Below, one piece after another: positions 35,611 through 45,607 of a DNA stretch of 64,000 bases. The notes under the pieces were generated by a model, which was given only the letters and a program-made list of their open reading frames with translations, ran no database searches and was not told the origin of the DNA. How positions within the stretch are numbered: position 1 is the stretch's first letter; the number at the start of each line of letters is the position of its first letter. The DNA lies in contig OX388350.1 of NCBI GenBank assembly GCA_947579665.1, positions 80,743,152 through 80,807,151 of the forward strand, given 5' to 3'. This DNA is from Sympetrum striolatum. Taxonomy: Eukaryota > Arthropoda > Insecta > Odonata > Libellulidae. The translations under genes and the position numbers were made by a program.

Positions 35611-36616
35611 TGTTCAACTTGCAGGGTGTCCACAATGCTGATGACATTGATTTCATTTGGCAGTCTTCATACATCTCTCCATTTTGCAAGGATATTTCAC
35701 TGTAAAATGTAATGAATATGCTTCACATATGTGAGATTCATTGTATATGATTTTGATGAAATAATTACAGACTTAAATCTTATTCTACAGAATATATACA
35801 TCTTCTTGAGTTAAATATTTCAGTGAATGAATGTTAAAAATGGAATGCGATTTTATGCATTTATAAGCTGTATATCATATATTATATTACAAAGGTAATT
35901 AATTAAATTTGGTAGTTCTTCAGTAATTGAGAATTTTATACCAAAGGTTATACTAAATGATATCGTTTTTATGCAGCTTCCTACACATTCAATTCTACAA
36001 GACTCAATAAGGAAAAATCAATAGGAATCCATTAACAGCCAGCTTGTATACACATACATGAATCTTAAAACATAAAAGATGATGTAAATAAACGTTATTC
36101 CCTTACCTCAGAAGTCACTTACCCTTGCATAACGTTGCCAGATTGAGACTCACGAGAGGAATAATGGAATAAAATAAGGCTATCGTGGCGGGAAACACAA
36201 TATCGGTAATGAATAAAAAAAGGCTCTTGAAATTTTTTCACTTCCGAATTTCCGGATGGAACGAATCCTAAGGGATTTTTCCGGCGATTAATTTCTTTGC
36301 ATGCGACTTATATTTTATTGTTCCTGTAAATTAGTGAATAACCTACTGCTTCTCTGATTACTTCAGTTTAATTTTTACATGAAAGGCTGGTGTTATCCCA
36401 TCAAACAACGGTCTAGCATCGAGAAATACCGTACAAAATGATTTTCAGTGCACTTTAATTTTACTGTTAGGATGCGTGCTGTTCCAACATTTCTACTCAA
36501 AATGAAGATTGCCATGGGAATCTATACTATGAAACTACGATTTAGCCTTGCAAATGTTATTCAGAGGAAGGAGAGAGGTTAAATATCCTTAGTTTGGCAA
36601 GAAGTAAATCAATCTG
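35611..36616 (-). repeat. Right arm of large inverted repeat
   Basis: Reverse-complement partner of 26,025-27,163. It lacks the SINE and keeps the unfilled target. Its outer end merges into the minus-strand LINE at the codons for QIDLLLAKL. The inner boundary (TGTTCAACTTGC at 35,611) is where similarity to the left arm stops. Confidence 0.9.
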
Positions 36617-37857
36617 TACTGAGTCAAAAGATTTAGATTTACCTATAGCTAGCTTCGATAATCCTTTCCATAAGGGCTTGCCAGAAGAATGCTTAAGGAG
36701 TTCATCTGCAAATTTAGTTTTGGCTGTTTTAATTGAGTTTTTTACTTTATTTCGAAGATATTTGAATCTCGCAACTAGTTTGGATTGTTTATATTGATTT
36801 AGAAGTTTGTCTTTATGCCGCATGAGAGACAAAACTGACTCACTTGTCCACGGAGTAGGTTGATTTTTCATGCGTCTGGTTTTAAGAGGAGCATGCTAGT
36901 TAATAAATTTACTGAAAAAAGTATTAAACATTTCAACCTTTCCTTCTAAATTGTAAATAAGGAAATTTTTATCGAGCTGGGGTATCGAAATGAATAATAT
37001 AAGGCTTTCAAGTCTATATTATTTTAGTTGCAATAACTTTTAATCTTTGGGGTTGTCCTTTTCGAGTGTATTGCGTTGTTTATATGTAAGAAATAGTGCA
37101 CAGAAATACCGGGTGCTGATAATTGCCCATGATTTAAGACTTTACTCCATTTGCTTACGAGGATAAGATCCAATAATGTGGCAGACTGGTTAATGAAAAT
37201 CGTTGGATTTAAAGTGAGAATATCAAAGTTTAAGGAATTGAATTCAGATCTCAATTGATTCGATTCTTGACTATCAACTCAGAGGAATGTGTTGAGGTCT
37301 CCCATAGTTAAAACATCATTGTAAAGATGTAAGAGATCAGGCAAACCATTTTCTATGTCAGATAAAAATCCTATTTTTGGAGGCTTATAGATTATGCATT
37401 AGAGCAGTTTTTTCTTTTTTAATCTAATTTCAAGCATGATATAATCGAGACAAAAGCAAGAGTTAAGTTGAGAGTTAGAGATTATTTTATAATGAAGGCC
37501 CTCTTTTATATATACACATACGCTGCCACCTCTTTTACCAATCCTATCGTTTCTGATTAGGTTGAAGTTAGGGATGTTAACAATCAAAGAGGAAATATTG
37601 GGTTTTAACCATGACTCACTAACACCTATTAAAGCAATACCGTCCACAGTGCCTAAGAGGTTAATTTCATCTAAATGTGCGGGTATGCTTTGAGCATTGA
37701 TATGCACTGCCATGAGAGATCTTCTGTGGAGTGAAGCTAAACGGTGGAGACTTTTGGGTGCTGAGTACTGATTGAAGTTACGATAAAATGGAAGTATTTC
37801 AGAAGAGAAAGTGAGGGTAGAAGAGTTTGGGAAGAATGCACATGCATTGGGATTCAA
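36557..37857 (-). mobile_element. LINE endonuclease and linker fragment (right, minus strand)
   Basis: Three minus-strand frames form the APE endonuclease and linker of the same LINE family as the left copy. Bases 37,857-37,399 show HINAQSIPAHLDEINLL, the VSESWL active-site Glu motif and GKRGGSVCVYIKEGL. Bases 37,254-37,024 show SATLLDLILV and LNHGQLSAPGISVHYFL, where the catalytic SDH motif has become SVH. Bases 36,871-36,557 show the linker (WTSESVLSLMRHKDKLLNQY), then jump directly to SFDSVQIDLLLAKLRIFNL. Most of the reverse transcriptase before that point is therefore deleted. Inactive. Confidence 0.85.
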
Positions 37858-39250
37858 TGAGTCATTGTAGTTTGTTTGGAAAAACTATGTGGCAAGAGGA
37901 CCCAGGTAAAAAGCAATGGGGGTGAAACGAGTTGTCAGAAAATGACGGTCAGTCTCGGTTTCTCAGAGAGCTTGTGTTAAATCCGGCTATTGTATTTCAA
38001 GGTTACTAATGCCAATATTTAAGGGAAAAATATTAATTCTGTATGGTAGCAAACAGGAGTTTTATTAGCATGTACTCCAAAGGATCTGGTGTTTCTATGT
38101 CTTGGAAAACAATAATTTAATCTGGTACGACAATGTTCTGAGGTCTATTGCCATCTAGTATACTGAGTATCTAGTATTTATCACCGAGCTTTCGAAGCAT
38201 GAACCTTCCATCTGGTGACATCTTATGTGTCATTAACCGGCAAAAATTTCCATATTGAAAGAGTTCGCTTCAATGCCTATAAGATATAAGATGGCCACAA
38301 TATTCAAACCCTTCTAAAATAATTGTTTTTCTTACTTTAAAATTATTTTGATGGCACCTTACCCTTCAGTTAGTATCTTAGAATCATTCTATTAGTGTTT
38401 CGCATTTAAAGATGGCGAAACGCGGTTCCGCTTTGTAACAAACCAAATTTTTGTCTCATTACTTCTTCTTTTTCTTCACCCCATTCTTCTTCCAGGCATT
38501 GTCAAATTGTGAGTACTGTGGGATGGATCCTACTTATTAGTAAGATTTGGTAGGTTTGTCCTGCTTATAAATTAAATTGCTTCATTCATTTGATTGATGG
38601 TCTCATTTATTTCATCATTCCCATCCCCTAATCCACCAACTACCGTCCCACTCCCTCACCTACGCATTCCCTTCCCACCCAATCCCTAACCCTCCCCCTA
38701 ACCTACCCACTCCCTAACCCTTTGCAAGGAAATAAAACTCCATTGCCTCCTTCCCTATGTTTTCGGAGATACCCTCTGACATGCAGAAGGATGCTGAGAT
38801 GGATTACTTGGGGTCAAGGCATATGATGATGCAGATTCCTTTCTTCGCATTTAGAAACATAATTTCATTTATACTGTTTTTTGGAATTAGGCAGTTTTCC
38901 TGTTGAAAATCGCTGGCTTCCCTTGTCTGCAAATGATGCAATATTAATTAGATTCCATTGGAATTTTTATAGTTGTACATCAAAATGGAACATTCATGCT
39001 TTAAACCATTAACATATGAAGAAAAACGGCTGAAATAGTATTCCTAACACACGAGGCATGTTCAAAAAATAACAGGGGTATTTAATTTTTGGAATGAATT
39101 ATATTTATTTGTCATCAAAATTGTTATCCTCTCAAAAAGTAAGCAGAATCTGCAGAGATTTTGCTGACATAGAAAATATTTCAAAGTCATATTTTTCAGG
39201 ACTTAGAAATTTTCAACTAGGTACAGGTGTTGGCAACTTCAGTGGAACTA
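37858..39250. other. Non-coding stretch with a C-rich block
   Basis: No gene recognised. It may include the 5' end of the minus-strand LINE (ORF1/UTR), but no motif supports that. A pyrimidine-rich block lies at 38,610-38,725. Confidence 0.5.
38610..38725 (+). repeat. C-rich, CCCTAACC-containing block
   Basis: About 115 bp of CCC runs with recurring CCCTAAYCC and CCCACTCCC motifs. It resembles, on the opposite strand, the G-rich block at 61,398-61,566. CCTAA matches the arthropod telomere unit (TTAGG) in the reverse sense, but spacing is irregular, so this is not a telomeric array. Confidence 0.5.
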
Positions 39251-39395
39251 TTCAGAGTCCAGAGCTGTGGAACATTTTCAAAGTCCAAATTGTAAATATT
39301 GGAAAATAATCAAAGTCGAGAAACACTTGCATTTTGCGTGTGACAAGTTGTTTTCATTTGTACTTTGAAAATATTCCACAGCTCTGGACTTTGAA
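39251..39395. repeat. Short foldback: 34-bp inverted arms
   Basis: Arms at 39,251-39,284 and 39,362-39,395 share AGTCCAGAGCTGTGGAA and TTTTCAAAGT with two or three mismatches, around a 77-base loop. Flanking CAGGTG (about 39,221) and CACCTG (about 39,405) may mark wider ends. A small MITE or a stable stem-loop is likely. Confidence 0.65.
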
Positions 39396-41425
39396 TGTTT
39401 CCACCTGCAATGAAGAAAAATTAGATACATACAACTTTGAGTATTTTATTGAACATTTCAATTGATTTACAATAAACTTTACCTTAAATAGAAACATTCA
39501 TCAAATAAAATATTTCATGAAAAAAATTTCATTTCATTTTTTTAACTCATGACTTTTTTTAACAAATGATTGATTTAAAATTTTGATATCTTCAATTAAA
39601 CTAATATTTTAATTTACTTTAAAAATTCAATTTGAACTTTCCATGTTAGATTTAAATAATTTTAAAACTGCAAATAAAACCTAATTTACTTAAACAAACG
39701 GTGTTTTTAAAATAAATAGCATGCAAACATAAACACAATTAGTGAATAAAACTTCATGAAATGTCTTTCATAGTTAATTATACTAGATTGGAACAAAAAT
39801 TTTGTTAGGGAAATCGGACTTGTAACATATATTTGCTGATATAGTACATGATTTTCATAACTCCCATGCATAAGAAAATACAACATGTGAAATTACATAC
39901 AACAACTTCCAAGTGCAACTTTATTTCTAAACTGTGATGAAATTAATGAAACAATTAAAACTTAATTCTGAGATTGTTTACTGCAACTTTTTACTTTGAG
40001 TAGAATTATCCAACCAAATGAGGCCAATGTAAATATAATAGCTTTGATGCCAAACTTCGGTAGAATGACTCCATGCAACGTATTATATATTTTCAAAGCT
40101 GATTACATATAATATTTTTGATCATTTACATAATTAATTTCTTTTTCTGGTAATGGCAACATCATAAGCGAGATGATGTTTTCTCAATCCTTACTCTATG
40201 GATTCAAAGCATACAGATACAGAAGTCACTAACAAAAATCATTTTTCATCGATACAAGCTTAAAAGAGCCCTAGCTATCCTCAGGACATTGTTGTATATA
40301 GCCTGACCAATTAAAACTATTAATTTCTCAAGATACAGAACAAAATAATGGGAATAATCAACTATTTATTTTATCATTATCATAGAGTAATGTCATTATG
40401 TCACACAATGAAGACCCTGTTATGAAAATTTCTTAGCAAAGTCTATTTCTTTCTGACAATTGTGAAAAATGCTTAAAATCTTAAACAAAACGACTCTCAA
40501 TGATTCAAATTCAAAGTAGCATCAACCCCTTAATACTTATTTATTATTAAGTAAATACTCCAAATTTTAATCTGTGAATGCTTTAAAATATATTTAATAA
40601 TTGCAGTTACATTCTACTAACTTGAAACCACAATAAGCTCATGACAACCAACACAATTCAACAAATACCAAAGGAATATATATATCAAAACCAAATATTA
40701 ATCAATAAATTTAAAAAATCTTAGCTAACTGACTGATTTTATGAATAAATGTCTATTTTTATAACATTTTGACTGAAATCATATCAATGCTTTAAGTGAA
40801 ACCAATTAACAACAAAATAGAGTATAAATAATAATTATGTAGAAGAATCTTTTATCTTAACTACAGTAAACAAATTCAATTTCAATAAAAAACATTCATC
40901 CAGACTTTCAATTGACTTTAAAACAACAAATTTTTATGAAGAGAAAAATTACATTTATAATGTTTAAAGTTTAAAAAATTCAATTTATAACTGCTGAAAT
41001 CTAACTAAAACTTTTAATTAAATCGATCAACTTAACTATTTACTGTAGCCAATTATGTTGAGTTAGGATAACTCACTGATTAAAATATCTCAGAGGAATC
41101 TATTTCATGCAACAGTAAGCGAAAAATGCACACAAATCTAAAAATATAGCACTCGATGATTCAAATTCAAAGTAGCATTCCTATAACCTTTTTTTACCAT
41201 TAAGAAAATAATGAAAAATTCAATCTTCAACTGAAAGTAAGAGAAAGACTGAAAAGCATTCAAAGTTTTTTTTAACTAAAACGCATCTACGGTAAACTAA
41301 TCATGAAAATCATCTACTGGCTTTGAAAAATATCAAAATAATCAATAATTCTACCAAATATTATTAATTAAGATCAAAATCTTTATAAATTGACTAATAT
41401 TATGAGGAAATGTCAAATTCTATAT
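39396..41425. other. AT-rich sequence with faint internal repetition
   Basis: No gene. CGATGATTCAAATTCAAAG-like sequence occurs twice (about 40,497 and 41,155), roughly 660 bp apart, suggesting that the degenerate long repeat of 42-50 kb begins here. Confidence 0.5.
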
Positions 41426-41654
41426 CACAAGGAAGGGTCAATGCCTGGGGTACTGCCTCAATGAGGTCTTGGCCGTAGACAATGCCGCATAGTTGGACAA
41501 AACCACACTTGCCCTTGCACACAAAGTTCCCAAAACGGCTAAATTAAATGTTCTGTCTCAGTAGCCTAGTGGTTAAGGCAGCCTCCTGGATAGAGGAAAA
41601 TCCAGGGTTCAATTCCAAGCCTGGTCAGACTTTTTTCAAGTCCATTTTTCCTTG
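41426..41654 (+). mobile_element. tRNA-derived SINE, family 2 (229 bp)
   Basis: An 11-bp target duplication AAATTCTATAT flanks it (41,415-41,425 and 41,655-41,665). The 5' leader includes CACAAAGTTCCCAAAACGGC. The tRNA-like head has an A box (GTAGCCTAGTGGTTAAGGC) and B box (GGGTTCAATTCC), followed by the tail TTTTTTCAAGTCCATTTTTC ending CCTTG. The tRNA-like part is internal and not at the 5' end, which is unusual for a SINE. It shares leader, head and tail with the reversed copy at 27,519-27,700. Confidence 0.85.
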
Positions 41655-42039
41655 AAATTCTATATAGTTTTCGTTACAATACAAGCCACCATGTTATTAA
41701 GTTAACTGCTATGCTTAAATATTCAGTAAATAGAGCTTTATGTTAATTAATATGAAGGGAACACCTCATAATATTCAACTCAGGCCACCATTGGAAATAG
41801 GAATGATAACGACAAGTATTCAATAAAGCTTCATTTGAAGATCAAGAATGCAACTGACAAACCTGCTACTCTATTCTACCATTGAGTGCAATAAAGAGTA
41901 GTTTCAACCCACTTATGAAAACCTCAATAAGAATTACTTATCCTTTAACACTGCTGATGTTTATATATCTAAAAATAATCACCCTAGCCAATTCAAAATC
42001 AAACTTTTCTAAATAATAAGAACAGAAGAAAACAAGGGG

Positions 42040-42814
42040 TATGCATCATTATCTAAAAGCAAAAAATATTCAATGTTCTAAAAGTAATTTGCATCTTTGG
42101 AGATAAAATTCTCAGAAGAAAACTACTTAATGAATCACCTGAAACCTCTCAAACATTTCCCTATATGCTCAATAATTAAACATTGTAATAATTTGCATTT
42201 CTAAATGTAAATTCATGCAAAAGTCATAAATAAATAATTAAAATCTTGAAAAACCATTATCCCATGTAAAAGGAATTCAAACTAATTCATAAATAAATTC
42301 TGTTAAATATTTTTGTACACCCAATAAAGTGAACTTTAAAGGAATTAACACCTAAAATTGCAAAATACTGACATTTATAAATAAAGGGCCTTGAATTGTA
42401 AAATAAAAAGCAAATAGTAGCTATTAGACTGAGGCCAAAATGAGAGTATGCAATATAAATAAAAAGTTTTTTTCTTTTGGATCACAATGAAACTATTGTT
42501 TGTTGAAATACTTTCCCAAGAACTAAAGAAGATATAATGGAATGTAATGAACATTTTTAGTAATAAAGAAAATTAAAATTCAGAATATTCAGTTACAAAG
42601 CAACTACAGCAGATTTTGAACAATTATATAAAGATATTCAGCAGTTTATTAGATGTGGTGAAGATATTGCTTGAAGTGAGATGAGTTCCAAGGTATTAAT
42701 AAATCTAGACAACTTGTCACTCAAAGAACAATCTGAGTAACAACATAAGAATCTGAGAAACAATAAAGAATAAAAAGTACCCAATGCCTCTAATGATAAT
42801 ACTAATGCACTTAA
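42040..42814 (+). repeat. Degenerate long tandem repeat (left of piggyBac)
   Basis: Contains recognisable blocks that recur at 46.5, 47.2, 48.0, 48.7 and 50.1 kb: a TTCAATGTTCTAAAAGTAATTTGC block, then AGGAATTCAAACTAATTC, AATAAAGTGAACTTTAAAGG and ATACTGACATTTATAAATAA. See the right-hand part after the piggyBac. Confidence 0.6.
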
Positions 42815-42829
42815 CCTCCTCAGTCCTGA

Positions 42830-42847
42830 TGTAGCATATATGCTACA
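42830..42847. repeat. Subterminal palindrome, left end of piggyBac
   Basis: Perfect palindrome TGTAGCATATATGCTACA within the context GTCCTGA...TGC. An identical copy sits at the right end and a degenerate one near 43,170 (GTAGCATATACTCTACA). A likely transposase-binding site; binding is inferred. Confidence 0.75.
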
Positions 42848-43016
42848 TGCGGTCTTTATTTATTTCTGGCGCTAGCATCGTTTGTAGCGCGAGGTAGCCG
42901 GGTGTATTATCTGCTCTACAGTGCGCGCTTCGTGATTTTGCTTCGTTTTTTGTTTCACGCTGCAATTGACAGGTGTCAGCACTAATTAGAAGAGACACGT
43001 GTTTTTACATTTCGCC

Positions 43017-45281
43017 ATGGCAACAAGAATGGATGGTAATTATTGTGATTATCTTGTTTTATTAATTGTAATGTGCATATGATTGCTTATAAAACATTAA
43101 TGAACGATGTGCATCTCAATGAAATGTTCAAGACAATAACTAATTAGTACTATATCATGTTGTTAATGAGGTAGCATATACTCTACATTCGGCAACCACC
43201 TATACTTTTCTACATTTTGGTCATGATATTTTCATAACATATTTCATATTATTAGATATTTTATTAACCGAATTTGTAATTTTTAATGCTGTTTTTACTC
43301 TTGATAATGAAGTTTAACATCAATATTCCTTATAATATTTTGTATTTCGATTGCAATATTTACTTACGTATTAATTATTTAGTAAAATTTAAATTAGGTT
43401 AAATTTTATGCATAAAATATTTCAGTCTTGACGGAAACGGATATTGTTGAAATGATCGACACTATCGACCCTAATTCATCCGATCTCGAGATAGATGTTG
43501 GGGAAGATGATGAAGAGGACCTTACAGTTCGCCCAATAACTCCAGTGTTCGACGAAAGTTCTTCAGAATCTGAAGACGATTCCATCCCTCTTGCTGAGAT
43601 TCAGCGGAGGAGAATGGTTTGGAGACATAAAAACGAGTTAGTTGCTACTATTGTCTGTGAGAGTTATTGATGGAATTTGTTAGATAAGATTAAAAATATT
43701 GATTAGTATCTCTCTAATTTCTAGTTTCCAACCTAATGTTAGTTTCGGACAAGCTTCATCTTCTGCACCTGGATTATCTGGCGTGAAAAAGCCATTTGAA
43801 TATTTTTCTAAGTATATTAAGCCCTGTATTTTTGAAGATATGGCCCATTACACCAATATTAGGTATGTAAAAGAAACTGGGAAGTCATGGGCGTAACTGG
43901 AGTGGAAATTAGAAAATTCTGGGGAGTAAGTATAGTTGCAGCCCTCCTAGGGTTCCCCAGACTCAGGATGTGCTGGGAAAAAAGAACGAGGTATCCATTG
44001 ATTGCAGACCATGTAAAACGAGATAGGTTTTATATAATTCGCAATAATTTAAAGTAAGTAGACGATAATGCTGCCACTCCAGCAGAAAAACAAGACAGCT
44101 ATTGGAAGGTACGCCCACTTCTGAAGGCTATCAGAGATGCTTGCCTAGAAAACACTCGAACGAAAAATGTATCGATTGACGAACAAATGGTCCCTTTCCA
44201 TGGACATGTGAGGATGCGGCAGTATGTAAAAGGGAAGCCTCATGCAGTAGGGCTGAAAAATTTTGTCATGGCCTCACCCTCTGGTCTACCTCTTGACTTC
44301 TTGCTTTACGAGGGAAAGGGAAGAGAAATTGTGGCAGAAAATACTCTAATTCCTGAAAAACTGGATGTCGGAGGTAGAGTTGTGTTAAAACTCACAGATT
44401 CATTACCAGCTGGGTCATCCGTGTACATAGACCGTTATTTTACTTCTGTGGCTGTTCTTGAACAACTTTTGGAGGACAGGAGTACGCTGGCTAGTGGCAC
44501 AATAATGATCAGTCGGTTGCCAAAATCAGTGCAGTTTAAAAGCGATGCTACTATGAGAAGAGAAGGTAGGGGGAGCTATGACCAAGTTGTAAGGCATGAT
44601 GATAAGTTGGCTGTGCTAAAATGGTTTGATAACAAACCTATTTACTTGGCGTCCACTGAATACGGTGCCACACCAGTTGAGGAATGTAGACGTTGGTCTA
44701 AGAAGGACCGACAATATGTTCAGGTTCCACGCCCAAACGTAGTAAAAAACTACAATATTAATATGGGAGGTGTGGATCTACTCGATCGAGTTCTTGGCAA
44801 ATATGCCATGAGGGGTAGGACAAAGAAGTGGACAATTAGGGTTATTCACCATTTTTTTGACTTCGCAATTGCAGGAGCTTGGCTTGAGTATCGCCAAAGT
44901 GCTCGAGAAGAATGTTGGGCAAAGAAAGACATCCTGACTTATTACCAATTTAGGTTGGATATTGCAGAAAATTTAATTTATTTTGAGGAGGGGGAGAATC
45001 AGGAAGATGAAGATGATGACGGGGAAGATAAAGAAATGGAGGTTGATGATGGAATTCTAAAGTTACATCATCCTAGGATTCCAGCTGTTGTTCCACCAAT
45101 TCAGGTCAGGAAGACTGAGGCCATGCATCTGCCAGAGATGATGAGTCAACATCAAAAGAGTAGATCTAGGTGTAGACTGCAAGGATGCAAAGGGTTTACT
45201 TTTGTCCGTTGTATAAAATGCAAAGTTTTCCTGTGTTTCATGGAAAAAAGAAACTGTTTTTTAACATTTCACAAAAAATAA
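43017..45281 (+). pseudogene. piggyBac transposase, two lesions
   Basis: Encodes the DDE transposase that excises and reinserts the element at TTAA. A short first exon (ATGGCAACAAGAATGGATG, 43,017-43,035, phase 1) can splice at GTAATT to an acceptor at 43,425 in matching phase. An acidic N-terminal region follows (43,428-43,647), then a possible second intron (GA|GTTAGT to TTTCTAG|TTTCC). KPFEYFSKYI begins the core. Catalytic Asp residues are seen in SIDEQMVPFHGH, VYIDRYFTS and NMGGVDLLDR. A C-terminal Cys-rich finger (CRLQGCKGF, CIKCKVFLCF, FLTFH) ends at 45,281. Lesions are a one-base frameshift near 43,890 (after ETGKSW, before VTGVEIRKFW) and an in-frame TAA at about 44,055 (NNLK-stop-VDDN). 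Downstream of the stop, 364 codons are open from 44,187. A recently inactivated copy is most likely. Confidence 0.88.
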
Positions 45282-45335
45282 CAACAAAAAAGGCGTTATA
45301 ACTTTTTAAAATTCTTTATATTATAGAAAAGGTTT

Positions 45336-45341
45336 AATAAA
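45336..45341 (+). terminator. Poly(A) signal of the piggyBac transposase
   Basis: AATAAA 55 bases after the transposase stop codon and inside the element. Position and spacing fit cleavage before the right terminal repeat. Confidence 0.5.
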
Positions 45342-45454
45342 TGTTTCATGTAAAGTATTTTGTACCTCTTTGTTATTTTCCTCTTAAAAACCTACCTATT
45401 ATCGACGGCAGTAAGATCGTACCTACGCAAATAAATGTCCTGCTTGAGTCCTGA

Positions 45455-45472
45455 TGTAGCATATATGCTACA
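45455..45472. repeat. Subterminal palindrome, right end of piggyBac
   Basis: Same 18-bp palindrome as at 42,830, also preceded by GTCCTGA. It lies about 130 bp from the right terminus against 15 bp at the left, the usual asymmetry of piggyBac ends. Confidence 0.75.
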
Positions 45473-45607
45473 TGCTGTAAAATGTAAATGGGCTTATTCA
45501 TAATTTATTTTTGCAATATTTTGCATAATTTAAACCTATAACTACTCAATAATCGAAAAAAAAATAAATAAAATTGTTCAATTAATTGTTGGGACTGAGG
45601 AGGTTAA

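Larger units (their letters stand above)
42815..45603 (+). mobile_element. piggyBac-type transposon (2,789 bp)
   Basis: Terminal inverted repeats CCTCCTCAGTCC (start) and GGGACTGAGGAGG (end) are flanked exactly by TTAA at 42,811-42,814 and 45,604-45,607, the piggyBac target duplication. Close inside each end is the perfect 18-bp palindrome TGTAGCATATATGCTACA. A single transposase gene fills the middle. It splits the degenerate tandem repeat region. Confidence 0.93.

Noticed and set aside
38640..38720. Interstitial telomeric (TTAGG)n array
   Set aside because: CCTAA occurs several times but without regular five-base spacing; it is just C-rich low-complexity sequence.
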